DNA from: Aliidiomarina shirensis
Lineage (GTDB): Bacteria; Pseudomonadota; Gammaproteobacteria; Enterobacterales; Alteromonadaceae
Reading direction: 5' to 3'
Length of the DNA: 64,000 nt
Assembly: GCF_003987345.1 (NCBI RefSeq)
Contig: NZ_PIPP01000007.1
Span: 1-64,000, forward strand
Below the pieces are notes generated by a model, which was not told the origin of the DNA, ran no database searches, and was given only the letters and a program-made list of their open reading frames with translations. Of the stretch, positions 1 to 9,662 are shown one piece after another; position 1 is the first letter of the stretch; every line of letters starts with the position of its first letter. The position numbers were made by a program, and so were the translations under genes.

Positions 1-137
1 GTATAAAAGTAAACTTTCATACCTGCCACCGAAATGGCGTTTGGTTGATGCTTTTCTTGCGCAAGTGCCCACACAGATTACTTGGCTTGATATATTGTTA
101 AAGAACGTTTGCTCGGCTCAGTGGAGCGCGTAGCAGG
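1..137 (-). other. 5' leader of an rRNA (16S) operon running left out of the window
   Basis: Read on the minus strand, this stretch matches the layout of an enterobacterial 16S leader: a boxA antitermination element, then a block at about 62-80 nearly identical to the E. coli leader segment containing CTGTGTGGGCACT, then an A/T-rich end. The 16S gene should start just left of base 1, so none of the mature rRNA is visible. The operon is co-oriented with the ribosomal protein block that follows. Confidence 0.85.
96..107 (-). promoter_or_regulatory. rrn boxA antitermination element
   Basis: The minus strand reads CGTTCTTTAACA, one or two bases from the E. coli rrn boxA TGCTCTTTAACA. In E. coli boxA RNA recruits NusB-NusE (S10) and protects untranslated rRNA transcripts from Rho. 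It lies about 40 nt downstream of the P2 -10 box. Confidence 0.85.
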
Positions 138-144
138 GAAGCGA

Positions 145-172
145 ATTTTACGCGACCCAGTGAAGAAGTCAA
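145..172 (-). promoter_or_regulatory. rRNA operon promoter P2
   Basis: On the minus strand a -35 box TTGACT (167-172) is separated by 16 nt from a -10 box TAAAAT (145-150). It lies about 114 bp downstream of P1, the spacing expected for tandem rrn promoters. Confidence 0.75.
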
Positions 173-258
173 GCACCATTTGATCTTTTTCGATCTGCCT
201 TGCGGCCAGTGTTTATCTTACTCTTCTTGTTATCAGGTTTCCCTGTCAACGGAGGCGC

Positions 259-286
259 ATTATAGAGATCCCCGAGACGCGATCAA
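259..286 (-). promoter_or_regulatory. rRNA operon promoter P1 with UP element and GC-rich discriminator
   Basis: On the minus strand a -35 box TTGATC (281-286), a 16-nt spacer and a perfect -10 TATAAT (259-264) are followed at once by GCGCCTCC, the GC-rich discriminator typical of stringently controlled rrn P1 promoters. Just upstream (287-310) are A/T tracts that look like an UP element for the RNA polymerase alpha C-terminal domain. The rest of the gap to yajQ (311-457) holds no gene that I can see. Confidence 0.85.
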
Positions 287-457
287 GATCTTTTTCCAAT
301 TAATTGCTCGAACGAACACTTTTTAAACTGATCGTCGTAAATTCAACCAAAAATAGGGATATTTCAACGTAATTGGTATCGAAGAGTTACTGTAATTAAT
401 AACGAAATCACAAGCATTCACGCAAAACTTAATCCAGCTCAGCAACAAATACGCGTG

Positions 458-943
458 TTAATCCCTAAAATTCTCAAATTGTAACGGTAGTTCGATATCA
501 GATTTCTTTAATAACGCTATGGCTTCTTGTAGATCATCTCTTTTCTTACCAGTAACTCGCACTTTTTCGCCCTGGATTGAAGATTGCACCTTGATCTTGC
601 TCTCTTTTAATAACTTTATGATCTCTTTCGCAAGGGGTTGATCAATGCCTTGCTTAAACGTTACTAGAAAACTAAATGTCTTTCCGCTATGTATGGGAGT
701 ATCTGAAATATCAGCACCGGCCATGGATATACCGCGCTTGGTGCACTGATTTCTCAGGATATCCAGTAATTGCCGAGCCTGAAAATCTGACTCCGACTTC
801 AGTGTTACAGTAAGCTCTTTTAATTCAATCGACGCGTCTACACCGCGAAAGTCAAACCGTGTTGTGAGCTCTCGGTTTGCATTATCTACGGTATTACGTA
901 ACTCAACTTTGTCAATTTCAGAAACGATGTCAAAACTGGGCAT
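458..943 (-). CDS. yajQ: YajQ family nucleotide-binding protein
   Basis: A 161-residue protein that is full length for the YajQ family (two ferredoxin-like domains, no membrane segment). It opens with the characteristic MPSFDIVSE, and family-typical stretches occur near residue 30 (FDFRG) and in the C-terminal half ([13 protein letters not shown]). Family members in Xanthomonas and Pseudomonas bind cyclic di-GMP and act with transcription factors; the E. coli protein binds nucleotides and its role is unclear, so the ligand here is not known. It lies alone between the alpha operon terminator and the rRNA promoters, transcribed leftward. Confidence 0.93.
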   Translation of the reverse strand: MPSFDIVSEIDKVELRNTVDNANRELTTRFDFRGVDASIELKELTVTLKSESDFQARQLLDILRNQCTKRGISMAGADISDTPIHSGKTFSFLVTFKQGIDQPLAKEIIKLLKESKIKVQSSIQGEKVRVTGKKRDDLQEAIALLKKSDIELPLQFENFRD

Positions 944-1070
944 GATTTATCATCCTATTTGTCACGAAGTTGAAGAACATCATAAAACTTTCATGTTCTC
1001 CTCGGTTAAGAAATATTATCACAACACAAATACCTTAAGCACCGACTAACCTATTCGAATACACAAATAA

Positions 1071-1094
1071 AAACGGGACCCTAAGGTCCCGTTT
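1071..1094 (-). terminator. Terminator of the alpha (rpoA-rplQ) operon
   Basis: A perfect 10-bp stem (AAACGGGACC / GGTCCCGTTT) with a 4-nt loop lies 22 nt past the rplQ stop. On the minus strand it is followed by TTATTTG, giving a T-rich tail. It marks the end of the long ribosomal protein transcript. Confidence 0.85.
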
Positions 1095-1116
1095 CTAATA
1101 ATTGAAGGTTAACTAC

Positions 1117-1518
1117 TTATTCTTCAGTAGCAAATTCTTCAACTGTTTCTTCTGCATTTACAGGTCGATCAATCAACTCGATGAATGCCATTGGTGCGTT
1201 ATCACCAGCACGGAAACCACATTTCAGAATCCGGGTGTATCCACCTGGACGCTCAGAGAAACGTGGACCAAGCTCGTTAAATAGCTTACCAACAACTTCT
1301 TTATCACGAGTGCGTGCAAACGCTAAACGGCGATTTGCAACGCTATCCTGTTTTGCCAAAGTAATCAAAGGTTCGATTACCCGGCGCAGCTCTTTCGCTT
1401 TTGGTACAGTGGTTTTGATCACTTCGTGACGAACCAATGAACTAGCCATGTTACGGAACATAGCCTGACGATGGCTGCTGTTACGGTTAAGTTGACGACC
1501 ACTCTTACGATGGCGCAT
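1117..1518 (-). CDS. rplQ: 50S ribosomal protein L17
   Basis: A 133-residue protein starting [18 protein letters not shown], the invariant L17 N-terminus. L17 sits near the polypeptide exit tunnel of the 50S subunit. The C-terminus is slightly longer than the 127-residue E. coli protein and ends in an acidic tail ([13 protein letters not shown]). It is the last gene of the alpha operon, 39 nt after rpoA and just before a strong terminator. Confidence 0.97.
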   Translation of the reverse strand: MRHRKSGRQLNRNSSHRQAMFRNMASSLVRHEVIKTTVPKAKELRRVIEPLITLAKQDSVANRRLAFARTRDKEVVGKLFNELGPRFSERPGGYTRILKCGFRAGDNAPMAFIELIDRPVNAEETVEEFATEE

Positions 1519-1557
1519 ACCAATACCCTTCTCAGTAAATCTTCTACTCAGGCGACC

Positions 1558-2547
1558 TTAGTCGTTATCCATCAAGCTTGCTGGAGGCCAATTTTCTAGG
1601 CGCATACCCAGAGACAAGCCACGTGATGCGAGAACGTCTTTAATTTCGGTCAGTGATTTTTTACCGAGGTTAGGAGTTTTCAATAACTCAACCTCAGTAC
1701 GCTGAACGAGATCGCCAATATACTGAATCGCTTCTGCTTTCAAACAATTCGCAGAACGGACAGTCAGCTCAAGATCATCCACTGGACGCAGAAGAATCGG
1801 ATCAAATTCCGGTTTCTCTTCTTTCTCTTCTGGCTCGCTTACATCGCGTAACTCAACAAACGCTTCTAACTGTTCAGCTAGAATAGTTGCTGCGCGACGA
1901 ATTGCTTCTTCTGGATCGATGGTACCATTGGTTTCCATGTCGATAACCAGTTTGTCCAAGTCAGTGCGTTGTTCTACACGCGCCGCATCTACTGTATAAG
2001 CGATACGTTCAACTGGACTGAAAGAAGCGTCTACCAAAAGACGTCCAATCACACGATCTTCATCTTCGCTCTGCTGACGAACATTTGCAGGGACGTAACC
2101 ACGACCACGTTCAACTTTAATGCGCATTGAAAAATCAATGTCGCCAGTCAAAGTACAGATTAGGTGGTCTGGATTGCATATTTCAACATCACCATCAGTG
2201 GTGATATCTCCTGCAACTACCGGGCCTGCACCCGACTTGCTTAAAGTTAATGTAGCTTCGTCTTTGCCGTTCAGTTTGACAGCCAGACCTTTCAAGTTAA
2301 GCAGGATTTCAATGATATCTTCCTGCACACCTTCTTTCGTGCTGTATTCATGCTGCACGCCATCAATCTCTGCTTCAGTTACCGCACAACCCGGCATTGA
2401 AGACAGAAGGATACGACGCAGTGCATTACCCAGCGTATGACCAAATCCACGCTCCAATGGCTCAAGTGTGACCTTGGTGCGATTGGTGCTGATTTGCTCG
2501 ATATCAACGAGCCGCGGTTTCAGAAATTCGGTTACAGAACCCTGCAT
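1558..2547 (-). CDS. rpoA: DNA-directed RNA polymerase alpha subunit
   Basis: At 329 residues it has the same length as E. coli RpoA. The N-terminal domain (about 1-235) dimerises and nucleates assembly of the beta subunits. An acidic linker rich in E and K follows (about 236-250), then the C-terminal domain, which contacts UP elements and activators. The DNA-binding residues are present: R and N-C in TVRSANC near residue 264, and GKKSL near 296. It lies between rpsD and rplQ as in nearly all gammaproteobacteria. Confidence 0.98.
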   Translation of the reverse strand: MQGSVTEFLKPRLVDIEQISTNRTKVTLEPLERGFGHTLGNALRRILLSSMPGCAVTEAEIDGVQHEYSTKEGVQEDIIEILLNLKGLAVKLNGKDEATLTLSKSGAGPVVAGDITTDGDVEICNPDHLICTLTGDIDFSMRIKVERGRGYVPANVRQQSEDEDRVIGRLLVDASFSPVERIAYTVDAARVEQRTDLDKLVIDMETNGTIDPEEAIRRAATILAEQLEAFVELRDVSEPEEKEEKPEFDPILLRPVDDLELTVRSANCLKAEAIQYIGDLVQRTEVELLKTPNLGKKSLTEIKDVLASRGLSLGMRLENWPPASLMDND

Positions 2548-2572
2548 TGTGTCCTCTCTTTATGCTGAGGCC

Positions 2573-3193
2573 TTACTTAGAGTAAAGCTCTACGATCAAC
2601 TGTTCGTTAATTTCTGCAGACAGATCAGTCCGTTCTGGGAGACGCTTGAAGGTGCCTTGTAATTCTTTGGCATCTACTTCTACCCATAACGGTTTTTCGC
2701 GCTGTTCTGCAAGCTCTAGTGCAGCACCGATACGTGCTTGCTTTTTAGCTTTTTCACGAATGCTGACCACGTCTTCAGGTTTAACCTGAAATGATGGGAT
2801 GTTCACAACACGACCGTTAACAACAATCGCTTTATGACTTACCAACTGACGCGCTTCAGCACGAGTTGACGCAAAGCCCATCCGGTAAACTACGTTGTCA
2901 AGGCGAGCCTCAAGCAACTGTAATAAGTTTTCACCGGTGTTGCCTTTTAACCGCGCAGCTTCTTTGTAATAGTTGCGGAATTGCTTTTCAAGAATGCCGA
3001 AAATACGGCGAACTTTTTGCTTTTCACGCAGCTGTAGACCGTAATCAGATAAACGACCGCGACGAGCGCCGTGTTGACCTGGTGCGTTCTCCAGCTTACA
3101 TTTTGAATCAATCGCACGAACACCGCTCTTTAAAAAGAGGTCTGTTCCTTCGCGACGACTCAGTTTGAGTTTTGGACCCAAATATCTAGCCAT
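2573..3193 (-). CDS. rpsD: 30S ribosomal protein S4
   Basis: A 206-residue S4 starting [16 protein letters not shown]. It is a primary 16S-binding protein that starts 30S assembly. The S4 RNA-binding domain lies at about 97-160 ([12 protein letters not shown] onward). The N-terminal segment has no zinc-binding cysteine cluster, so this is the zinc-independent form. In E. coli S4 is the translational repressor of the alpha operon through a pseudoknot in the rpsM leader; the leader here was not folded. Confidence 0.98.
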   Translation of the reverse strand: MARYLGPKLKLSRREGTDLFLKSGVRAIDSKCKLENAPGQHGARRGRLSDYGLQLREKQKVRRIFGILEKQFRNYYKEAARLKGNTGENLLQLLEARLDNVVYRMGFASTRAEARQLVSHKAIVVNGRVVNIPSFQVKPEDVVSIREKAKKQARIGAALELAEQREKPLWVEVDAKELQGTFKRLPERTDLSAEINEQLIVELYSK

Positions 3194-3223
3194 GTTCTTT
3201 CTCCAACTATCGTTTCACGCCAA

Positions 3224-3613
3224 TTAAACGCGACGTTTTTTAGGCGGACGACAACCGTTGTGAGGAATCGGTGTCACATCGGTAATGTTTGTGATTTTGT
3301 AACCGACCGCATTCAGAGCGCGAATCGAAGATTCACGACCTGGACCAGGTCCTTTCACGAACACTTCCAGATTTTTCAACCCATATTCCTTCGCCATTTC
3401 ACCAGCACGTTCTGCCGCTACCTGAGCTGCGAACGGAGTGGATTTACGTGAGCCACGAAAACCTGAACCACCTGCAGTGGCCCAAGATAATGCGTTACCC
3501 TGGCGATCGGTGATTGTCACGATCGTGTTGTTGAAAGACGCATGAATGTGCGCCATCCCATCGGTCACTTGCTTTTTAACGCGTTTCCGAGCGCGAGTAG
3601 GTGTTTTAGCCAT
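3224..3613 (-). CDS. rpsK: 30S ribosomal protein S11
   Basis: A 129-residue S11, the same length as in E. coli, with the signature [14 protein letters not shown] near residue 90 and the basic tail [10 protein letters not shown]. It sits on the 30S platform next to the mRNA exit and binds S7/S18. It lies 12 nt after rpsM and 30 nt before rpsD in the alpha operon. Confidence 0.98.
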   Translation of the reverse strand: MAKTPTRARKRVKKQVTDGMAHIHASFNNTIVTITDRQGNALSWATAGGSGFRGSRKSTPFAAQVAAERAGEMAKEYGLKNLEVFVKGPGPGRESSIRALNAVGYKITNITDVTPIPHNGCRPPKKRRV

Positions 3614-3625
3614 TAGCCTGTCTCC

Positions 3626-3982
3626 TTACTTCTTGATCGGTTTACGCGGACCTTTACGGGTACGCGCATTAGTTTTAGTGCGCTGTCCACGTAGAGGTAA
3701 GCTGCGACGATGGCGAAGTCCACGGTAACAACCGAGGTCCATCAAACGCTTAATGTTCATTGATACTTCACGACGCAAATCACCTTCTACAGTGTATTTG
3801 GCAACTTGCTCACGAATTACGTCGATTTGTTCCTCTGACAATGAGCCGAGTTTTGTATCTTCAGCGACACCACAGGCAGCCAAAATCGCTTGAGAGCGAG
3901 TAAGGCCAACACCGTAGATCGATGTTAATGCAATTACAGCATGTTTATTGTCAGGGACGTTAATGCCAGCTATACGGGCCAC
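3626..3982 (-). CDS. rpsM: 30S ribosomal protein S13
   Basis: With the GTG at 3982 as start, the protein is 118 residues beginning (M)[12 protein letters not shown], exactly the E. coli length and N-terminus. An in-frame ATG two codons upstream (3988) lies only 2 nt from the AGGAG ribosome binding site, while the GTG lies 8 nt away, so the GTG is preferred. S13 is in the 30S head, contacts the P-site tRNA and forms a bridge to the 50S. It is the first gene of the alpha operon; the C-terminus carries the conserved [15 protein letters not shown] stretch. Confidence 0.96.
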   Translation of the reverse strand: MARIAGINVPDNKHAVIALTSIYGVGLTRSQAILAACGVAEDTKLGSLSEEQIDVIREQVAKYTVEGDLRREVSMNIKRLMDLGCYRGLRHRRSLPLRGQRTKTNARTRKGPRKPIKK

Positions 3983-4070
3983 TAACATATCTCCTATAGT
4001 TTAATGGGCACCAGTTGAAAAGCCCGTTAGGATACTCAACCGGTATATTATTTGCAAATAGCAAATACCA

Positions 4071-4093
4071 CAGTCCGGGAACATCCCGGACTG
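4071..4093 (-). terminator. Hairpin between rpmJ and rpsM (spc/alpha boundary)
   Basis: A perfect 9-bp GC-rich stem (CAGTCCGGG / CCCGGACTG) with a 5-nt loop lies 10 nt past the rpmJ stop. On the minus strand it is followed by TGGTATTTGC, which has no real T-run, so it may only slow or partly stop RNA polymerase, or simply protect the spc mRNA 3' end. The 114-bp gap also contains the palindrome ATTTGCAAAT (4050-4059). No clear sigma-70 promoter for rpsM was found. Confidence 0.5.
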
Positions 4094-4102
4094 CGAATCT
4101 TT

Positions 4103-4216
4103 TTAACCCTGCCGCTGCTTATGCTTAGGGTCAGTACAAATCACCCGGACTACTCCGTGGCGCTTGATGACCTTGCAGTTGCGGCAGATCTTCTTAACGG
4201 AAGCACGTACTTTCAT
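4103..4216 (-). CDS. rpmJ: 50S ribosomal protein L36, zinc-ribbon form
   Basis: A 37-residue gene, short enough to be missed by length filters. It starts [15 protein letters not shown] and ends [10 protein letters not shown]. The zinc-binding set is intact: C11, C14, C27 and H32, so this is the zinc-dependent (C+) form. L36 binds 23S rRNA near the L7/L12 stalk base. It follows secY by 24 nt and precedes rpsM, the usual spc/alpha junction. Because it stores zinc, many bacteria carry a Zur-regulated C- paralogue elsewhere; none is seen in this window. Confidence 0.97.
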   Translation of the reverse strand: MKVRASVKKICRNCKVIKRHGVVRVICTDPKHKQRQG

Positions 4217-4240
4217 TGCTAATCTCCGTAACCAACGGCC

Positions 4241-5569
4241 TTATCGGCCGTAGCCTTTAAGGTTCGCCTTTTTAAGTACAGATTCATATTGATGAGACAT
4301 CAAATGAGTCTGTACCTGAGCCATGAAATCCATGATCACGATGACGATAATCAATAATGATGTACCGCCGAAATAGAACTGAACGTTCCAAGCGATCATC
4401 ATGAATTCAGGAACCAAACAGATAAATGTTATATACAGAGCACCAGCTAAAGTCAGCCGTGTCATTACCTTGTCGATGTAGCGAGAGGTTTGTTCGCCCG
4501 GACGAATACCCGGAATGAACGCACCAGACTTCTTCAAGTTATCTGCTGTATCGCGCGGATTAAAAACCAACGCGGTATAGAAGAAACAGAAGAAGATAAT
4601 CGCTGTTGCATATAGCATAACATACAAAGGTTGCCCTGGTGAAAGGGTCAACGCAACGTTTTGCAATACTTCTGCAACACCGCCTTCACCTTGTCCAAAC
4701 CAAGTAGCAATAGTACCTGGGAACAAAATGATGCTCGACGCGAAAATAGGTGGAATTACACCTGCCATATTAACTTTCAATGGCAAATGCGAACTCTGTG
4801 CAGCAAATACCTTACGCCCTTGTTGGCGTTTGGCATAGTTTACCACAATCCTACGTTGTCCGCGCTCTACAAATACAACAAAATAAGTAACAGCAAAAAC
4901 AATGACCGCGATTAACAACAGAAGTAGCATTGGCAAGTTACCTTGACGTGCTTGTTCTGCTGTTTGACCGACCGCTGAAGGCAAGCCTGCAACAATCCCG
5001 GCGAAGATGATTATTGAGATACCATTACCGATTCCACGTTCAGTAATTTGTTCACCTAGCCACATTAGGAACATTGTTCCCGTAACCAAGCTCACAACTG
5101 CCGTGAAATAGAATGCAAACCCTGGGTTTTCTACCAATCCTGGTATCAGGTTCGGTAGGCCCGTTGCAATCCCAATAGATTGCATGGTTGCTAGTACTAG
5201 AGTACCCCAACGCGTGTATTGGCTGATCTTACGTCGCCCTGCTTCACCTTCTTTCTTAAGCTCTGCTAACTTTGGATGAATCACAGATAGCAATTGCATA
5301 ATAATCGAAGAGGTGATGTAAGGCATAATACCTAACGCAAGAATCGAAGCTCGCTCCAAAGCACCACCGCTAAACATGTTAAACATGGAAACAATGGTGC
5401 CTTGTTGCTGCTCGAATAACTGAGCTAATACGCTTGCATCTATCCCAGGAATCGGCACAAAAGACGCGGCACGAAACACAATGATCGCACCGAGAACGAA
5501 TAGCAAACGAGCTTTAAGTTCTGACAGTCCGCCTTTCGCACTGTTTTTTTCCAATCCTGGTCTAGCCAT
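4241..5569 (-). CDS. secY: Preprotein translocase subunit SecY
   Basis: A 442-residue integral membrane protein with about ten hydrophobic segments, close to the 443 residues of E. coli SecY. It is the channel subunit of the SecYEG translocon that exports unfolded proteins and inserts membrane proteins. Recognisable parts are the plug-region segment [20 protein letters not shown] (about 67-86), the cytoplasmic loop before RQQGRKVF, and the C-terminal NLKGYGR. It lies 7 nt after rplO, the classic spc operon position. Confidence 0.98.
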   Translation of the reverse strand: MARPGLEKNSAKGGLSELKARLLFVLGAIIVFRAASFVPIPGIDASVLAQLFEQQQGTIVSMFNMFSGGALERASILALGIMPYITSSIIMQLLSVIHPKLAELKKEGEAGRRKISQYTRWGTLVLATMQSIGIATGLPNLIPGLVENPGFAFYFTAVVSLVTGTMFLMWLGEQITERGIGNGISIIIFAGIVAGLPSAVGQTAEQARQGNLPMLLLLLIAVIVFAVTYFVVFVERGQRRIVVNYAKRQQGRKVFAAQSSHLPLKVNMAGVIPPIFASSIILFPGTIATWFGQGEGGVAEVLQNVALTLSPGQPLYVMLYATAIIFFCFFYTALVFNPRDTADNLKKSGAFIPGIRPGEQTSRYIDKVMTRLTLAGALYITFICLVPEFMMIAWNVQFYFGGTSLLIIVIVIMDFMAQVQTHLMSHQYESVLKKANLKGYGR

Positions 5570-5576
5570 GGGTCAA

Positions 5577-6011
5577 TTATCCTTCGACTTTGCCGCCAGC
5601 GGCTTCGATTAACTCGAGCGCGCCTTTAGTAACTTTAATGCCCTGTACAGTAATGGCACGATTGATTTCGCCAGATTTGATCACTTTCACGAACAAAATG
5701 TTCTTCTTGATCAAACCTGCTTCTTTCAACGTGTCTACAGTCGCGGTGTCACCAGCTAGTTTAGCTAGCTCACTCAACGTAACTTCTGCAGTTTGCATAG
5801 CTTTACGCGAAGTAAAACCAAACTTTGGAAGACGACGTTGAAGTGGCATCTGACCACCTTCGAAACCTGGTCTGACGCTTCCGCCTGAACGAGATTTCTG
5901 ACCTTTATGACCACGACCACCTGTTTTGCCAAGACCTGAACCAATACCACGTCCGCGACGCTTCTTGTCAGTCTTTGCACCAGGAGCAGGAGAGAGAGAA
6001 TTCAAAAACAT
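5577..6011 (-). CDS. rplO: 50S ribosomal protein L15
   Basis: A 144-residue L15, the E. coli length, with the glycine- and arginine-rich N-terminal arm ([19 protein letters not shown], about 21-39) that threads into 23S rRNA, and a globular C-terminal half ending AAGGKVEG. It assists late 50S assembly. It lies 3 nt after rpmD and 7 nt before secY. Confidence 0.98.
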   Translation of the reverse strand: MFLNSLSPAPGAKTDKKRRGRGIGSGLGKTGGRGHKGQKSRSGGSVRPGFEGGQMPLQRRLPKFGFTSRKAMQTAEVTLSELAKLAGDTATVDTLKEAGLIKKNILFVKVIKSGEINRAITVQGIKVTKGALELIEAAGGKVEG

Positions 6012-6014
6012 GTC

Positions 6015-6197
6015 TTACTCCTCTACCTTAACCATGTAGTTAACCCGGTTAACCATGCCACGAACTGAAGGTGTATCTTCCAATTCTACAGTGTGGTTAA
6101 TCCGGCGCAGACCCAAACCTACTAGTGTTGCACGATGCTTTGGTAAGCGACCGATTGCACTTTTAGTTTGAGTTACTTTAATAGTCTTCTTAGCCAT
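6015..6197 (-). CDS. rpmD: 50S ribosomal protein L30
   Basis: A 60-residue L30 (E. coli 59) with the family motif [18 protein letters not shown] at about residues 15-32. It is a small 23S-binding protein of the 50S subunit. It is packed between rpsE (6 nt) and rplO (3 nt) in the spc operon. Confidence 0.97.
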   Translation of the reverse strand: MAKKTIKVTQTKSAIGRLPKHRATLVGLGLRRINHTVELEDTPSVRGMVNRVNYMVKVEE

Positions 6198-6203
6198 TGT
6201 TCA

Positions 6204-6704
6204 CTACCCCGCAATTTCAGCAACAGATAGACCGCGCTTAGCTGCAATTTGCTCAGGTGAGTTCATAGACTCAAGAGCTTTAATTGTTGCACGAACTACG
6301 TTGATTGGGTTGGTTGAACCGTAAGCTTTTGACAGAACGTTATGTACGCCAGCAACTTCCAATACTGCACGCATTGCACCACCGGCAATGATACCAGTAC
6401 CTTCAGAGGCAGGTTGCATATATACATTCGAGCCAGAGTGACGACCTTTAACAGGGTGCTGCAACGTACCATGGGTTAACTCTACAGTTACCATGTTACG
6501 ACGTGCTTTTTCCATCGCTTTCTGGATAGCAGCAGGCACTTCACGTGCTTTACCGTAACCAAAACCGATTTTACCCTGGCCATCACCTACCACAGTTAGC
6601 GCCGTGAAGCTAAAGATACGACCACCTTTAACAACTTTAGAGACGCGGTTTACTGTGATGAGCTTTTCCATCATTTCACCGTTTTGAGCTTCATGATTTG
6701 CCAT
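6204..6704 (-). CDS. rpsE: 30S ribosomal protein S5
   Basis: A 166-residue S5 with the N-terminal dsRBD-like domain ([21 protein letters not shown] region, about 19-40) and the C-terminal domain with [13 protein letters not shown] near residue 100. S5 shapes the mRNA entry channel and affects decoding accuracy; the loop around VVKGGR is where spectinomycin-resistance mutations fall in other bacteria, and it looks wild type here. Confidence 0.98.
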   Translation of the reverse strand: MANHEAQNGEMMEKLITVNRVSKVVKGGRIFSFTALTVVGDGQGKIGFGYGKAREVPAAIQKAMEKARRNMVTVELTHGTLQHPVKGRHSGSNVYMQPASEGTGIIAGGAMRAVLEVAGVHNVLSKAYGSTNPINVVRATIKALESMNSPEQIAAKRGLSVAEIAG

Positions 6705-6713
6705 TTTCGTCTC

Positions 6714-7067
6714 CTAGAACTGCAGTCCTGCTTCACGAGCAGCATCTGCCAGTGCAGCAACACGACCATGGTATTTGAAGCCGCTACGATCGAAAGAAAC
6801 GGTTTCAACACCCTTTTCTTTACCACGTTCAGCAATCAATTTACCGACGAATTTAGCGGCTTCCACGTTACCCGTGTTTTTCACCTGCTCACGAATCGAA
6901 CCTTCAGCTGTAGAAGCTGTAGCAAGCACTTGCGCGCCGCCGGTTGCGATCAGTTGAGCATAGATGTGCCGCGGGGTACGGTGGACCACCAGACGGGTTC
7001 CACCCAACTCTTGAATTTTCTTACGTGCGCGAGTAGCACGACGTAAGCGAGCTGCTTTCTTGTCCAT
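6714..7067 (-). CDS. rplR: 50S ribosomal protein L18
   Basis: A 117-residue L18, the E. coli length, beginning [18 protein letters not shown], a basic arm that binds 5S rRNA. It helps dock 5S rRNA onto the 50S central protuberance with L5. It lies between rplF and rpsE with 9-nt gaps on both sides. Confidence 0.98.
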   Translation of the reverse strand: MDKKAARLRRATRARKKIQELGGTRLVVHRTPRHIYAQLIATGGAQVLATASTAEGSIREQVKNTGNVEAAKFVGKLIAERGKEKGVETVSFDRSGFKYHGRVAALADAAREAGLQF

Positions 7068-7076
7068 CGTATTACC

Positions 7077-7610
7077 CTATTTTTTCTTGGCTTCTTTACG
7101 GCGCACTTGCTCGTCGCTGTAACGTACACCTTTACCTTTGTAAGGTTCTGGTTTCCGATACGCACGAATATTAGCAGCAACCTGACCTACCAGTTGCTTA
7201 TCAGCGCCCTTCACTACAACCTCAGTTTGAGTTGGAGTTTCAACAGAGATACCTGCTGGAACATCGAACACTACTGGGTGTGAGAAGCCTAGGCTTAGAT
7301 TCAGTTTGCTACCTTGAGCTTGTGCACGATAACCAACACCAACAAGTGTTAATTTACGTACGAAGCCTTGGGTAACCCCGACTACCATATTATTTAACAG
7401 GGCACGTGCGGTACCGGCTTGTGCAATTGCATTCGCCATACCTTCACGAGGAACTGTACGCAATTCTTGATCTTCAGTAGTAATTTCTACTGCGTCATTA
7501 AAAGTGCGAACTAATGTTCCTTGAGTACCCTTAATTGTTACTTCCTGGCCGTTTAATGCAACATCAACGCCGGCAGGGATTGCAACTGGTGCCTTAGCAA
7601 CGCGTGACAT
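7077..7610 (-). CDS. rplF: 50S ribosomal protein L6
   Basis: A 177-residue L6 made of two related domains, with the C-terminal signature ([16 protein letters not shown], near residue 150) that binds the sarcin-ricin region of 23S rRNA close to the factor-binding site. It starts [15 protein letters not shown]. It lies 13 nt after rpsH. Confidence 0.98.
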   Translation of the reverse strand: MSRVAKAPVAIPAGVDVALNGQEVTIKGTQGTLVRTFNDAVEITTEDQELRTVPREGMANAIAQAGTARALLNNMVVGVTQGFVRKLTLVGVGYRAQAQGSKLNLSLGFSHPVVFDVPAGISVETPTQTEVVVKGADKQLVGQVAANIRAYRKPEPYKGKGVRYSDEQVRRKEAKKK

Positions 7611-7623
7611 ATCCTACCCTCCG

Positions 7624-8016
7624 TTACGCTACGTACCCGATGATTTCGCCACCAAGACCAGCACTACGTGCAGCTCGGTCGGTCATCAGGCCTTTCGACG
7701 TGGAAACAACTGCGATTCCGAGTCCGCCCATTACTTTAGGCAGTTCGTTACGCTTCTTATAAATCCGCAGACCTGGACGGCTCACGCGTTGAATAGATTC
7801 GATGACAGGCTTGCCTTCGAAATATTTCAAGGTGATTTCCAGTTCTGGTTTAACGCCAGATTCTGTTTTAAACCCGCTGATGTAACCTTCGTCTTGCAGA
7901 ACTTTAGCTATCGCTTGTTTCTGCTTAGAACCCGGCATTACCACAGCAACTTTATTCGCAGACTGAGCGTTGCGAATGCGAGTAAACATATCCGCAATTG
8001 GATCTTGCATGCTCAT
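7624..8016 (-). CDS. rpsH: 30S ribosomal protein S8
   Basis: A 130-residue S8, identical in length and N-terminus style ([18 protein letters not shown]) to E. coli. It binds the central domain of 16S rRNA early in assembly. In E. coli S8 represses translation of the spc operon by binding a 16S-like site near the start of rplE; whether that mimic exists here was not folded. Confidence 0.98.
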   Translation of the reverse strand: MSMQDPIADMFTRIRNAQSANKVAVVMPGSKQKQAIAKVLQDEGYISGFKTESGVKPELEITLKYFEGKPVIESIQRVSRPGLRIYKKRNELPKVMGGLGIAVVSTSKGLMTDRAARSAGLGGEIIGYVA

Positions 8017-8042
8017 TTTTGCTTTCTCCCGTGATTGGTGGC

Positions 8043-8348
8043 TTACCAGCTAGCTTTTTTCAAGCCAGGAATTTCACCGCGCATAGCTTTTTCACGAACC
8101 TTAATACGGCTCATGCCAAACTTACGCAGCACACCATGTGGACGACCAGTCACTCGACAGCGGTTACGCTGACGTGAACGACTGGAATCACGAGGAAGCT
8201 TCTGCAATTCCAGAACTGCTTCCCAGCGCTGTTCATCACTGGACGCTGGATTGCTAATAGTAGCTTTAAGTGCGCGGCGTTTCTCAGCGAATTTAGCAGC
8301 AAGCTGCTGACGCTTGAGTTCGCGCATTTTCATAGAAACTTTTGCCAT
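8043..8348 (-). CDS. rpsN: 30S ribosomal protein S14 (zinc-independent form)
   Basis: A 101-residue S14 of the long type without paired CxxC motifs; only a single cysteine ([12 protein letters not shown], near residue 64) is present. It is therefore the C- form that needs no zinc. It sits in the 30S head near the decoding region. It ends with the conserved [11 protein letters not shown]. It lies 11 nt after rplE and 26 nt before rpsH. Confidence 0.98.
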   Translation of the reverse strand: MAKVSMKMRELKRQQLAAKFAEKRRALKATISNPASSDEQRWEAVLELQKLPRDSSRSRQRNRCRVTGRPHGVLRKFGMSRIKVREKAMRGEIPGLKKASW

Positions 8349-8359
8349 AACTCTACACC

Positions 8360-8899
8360 TTACTTTTTAAACGGGAAGTTAAAGGCAGACAACAGCGCGC
8401 GAGCTTCATCATCGCTCTTTGCACTGGTAGTGATCGTGATATCCAAGCCACGTACCCGATCAACTTTGTCATAGTCAATTTCAGGGAAAATGATTTGTTC
8501 ACGAACGCCCATGCTGTAGTTCCCACGACCGTCAAAAGACTTCGGGTTTAAACCACGAAAGTCGCGAATCCGAGGAATCGCAATAGAGATCAGTCTCTGC
8601 AGGAAGTCCCACATGTGCTCACCGCGTAAAGTTACTTTGCAACCAATCGGGAAGCCTTCACGGATCTTGAAGCCTGCAACAGATTTTCGAGCATTAGTAC
8701 GGATAACTTTTTGACCAGAAATCGCTTCCAAGTCAGCTACCGCGTTGTCGAGAATCTTTTTGTCAGTTAATGCTTCACCAACACCCATATTGAGTGTGAT
8801 TTTTTCAATCCGAGGGACTTGCATGACACTGGTGTAGCTGAACTGTTTCATCAGTTCAGGAACTACAGTCTCTTTGTAAAAATCATGCAGTTTCGCCAT
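8360..8899 (-). CDS. rplE: 50S ribosomal protein L5
   Basis: A 179-residue L5 starting [17 protein letters not shown]. An in-frame ATG four codons upstream (8911) overlaps the ribosome binding site GGAGAA itself, and the start chosen gives the E. coli length and N-terminus. L5 binds 5S rRNA and the P-site tRNA. The motif [16 protein letters not shown] is near residues 27-42. It lies 19 nt after rplX. Confidence 0.97.
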   Translation of the reverse strand: MAKLHDFYKETVVPELMKQFSYTSVMQVPRIEKITLNMGVGEALTDKKILDNAVADLEAISGQKVIRTNARKSVAGFKIREGFPIGCKVTLRGEHMWDFLQRLISIAIPRIRDFRGLNPKSFDGRGNYSMGVREQIIFPEIDYDKVDRVRGLDITITTSAKSDDEARALLSAFNFPFKK

Positions 8900-8918
8900 C
8901 GTATTCTCCAAATTTCAA

Positions 8919-9233
8919 TTAGATGATTTCATTATTTGATTTAAAGACACGTACTTTCTTGCCGTCTTCAAATCTGAAACCAACTCGATCTGCTGTGCCA
9001 GTCGCAGAGTTGAAGATAGCTACGTTAGAAACATGAATAGAGGCTTCTTTTTCAATAATGCCACCTGGTTCATTCAAAGCCGGATTAGGCTTTTGATGTT
9101 TCTTAATTACGTTAACGCCTTCTACAACTACACGATTATTGTCAGTCAGGACAGAGAGCACTTTACCGCGCTTACCTTTGTCTTTACCTGCTAACACAAC
9201 CACTTCGTCATCACGTCTGATTTTTGCCGCCAT
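8919..9233 (-). CDS. rplX: 50S ribosomal protein L24
   Basis: A 104-residue L24 with an N-terminal KOW motif ([20 protein letters not shown], residues 6-25). It is one of the two assembly initiators of the 50S subunit and lies near the exit tunnel. It lies 10 nt after rplN in the spc operon. Confidence 0.98.
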   Translation of the reverse strand: MAAKIRRDDEVVVLAGKDKGKRGKVLSVLTDNNRVVVEGVNVIKKHQKPNPALNEPGGIIEKEASIHVSNVAIFNSATGTADRVGFRFEDGKKVRVFKSNNEII

Positions 9234-9243
9234 TGTAGACTCC

Positions 9244-9612
9244 TTATAGTACTTCTGGCGCCAGTGAAATAATTTTCATAAATTGCTCACCGCGCAATTC
9301 ACGAGTCACTGGTCCAAAGATACGGGTGCCAATTGGCTGTGAGTTGTTGTTCAAAATCACAGCTGCATTGCGGTCAAAACGGATAACAGAGCCGTCTTGC
9401 CGACGGACGCCTTTCCGGGTGCGAACCACCACCGCGTTGTAAACATCGCCTTTCTTCACCTTGCCACGAGGAATTGCTTCCTTCACTGACACTTTGATGA
9501 TGTCGCCGATGTTTGCGTAACGGCGGTGCGAACCACCTAGAACCTTAATACATTGTACGCTGCGTGCGCCGGAGTTGTCGGCCACGTCCAGCATAGTTTG
9601 CATCTGGATCAT
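9244..9612 (-). CDS. rplN: 50S ribosomal protein L14
   Basis: A 122-residue L14 (E. coli 123) beginning [18 protein letters not shown] and ending ISLAPEVL. It forms intersubunit bridges with 16S rRNA and binds L19. It is the first gene of the spc operon here: no ribosomal gene lies within 1.6 kb upstream, because a porin gene intervenes, so spc transcription must start in the 194-bp gap or read through from the porin. Confidence 0.98.
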   Translation of the reverse strand: MIQMQTMLDVADNSGARSVQCIKVLGGSHRRYANIGDIIKVSVKEAIPRGKVKKGDVYNAVVVRTRKGVRRQDGSVIRFDRNAAVILNNNSQPIGTRIFGPVTRELRGEQFMKIISLAPEVL

Positions 9613-9662
9613 CTCAGTGCTCCGCTTGAGTTAGTAAACCAGACTCTCCCGAGTCCAAATAA

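Noticed and set aside
864-1049. A 61-codon plus-strand frame at the start of yajQ
   Set aside because: It overlaps the yajQ N-terminus and its gap, with no ribosome binding site or recognisable protein.
6684-7046. A 120-codon open frame on the plus strand opposite rpsE and rplR
   Set aside because: It lies wholly opposite highly conserved ribosomal genes, has no family features, and is a by-product of their codon bias.
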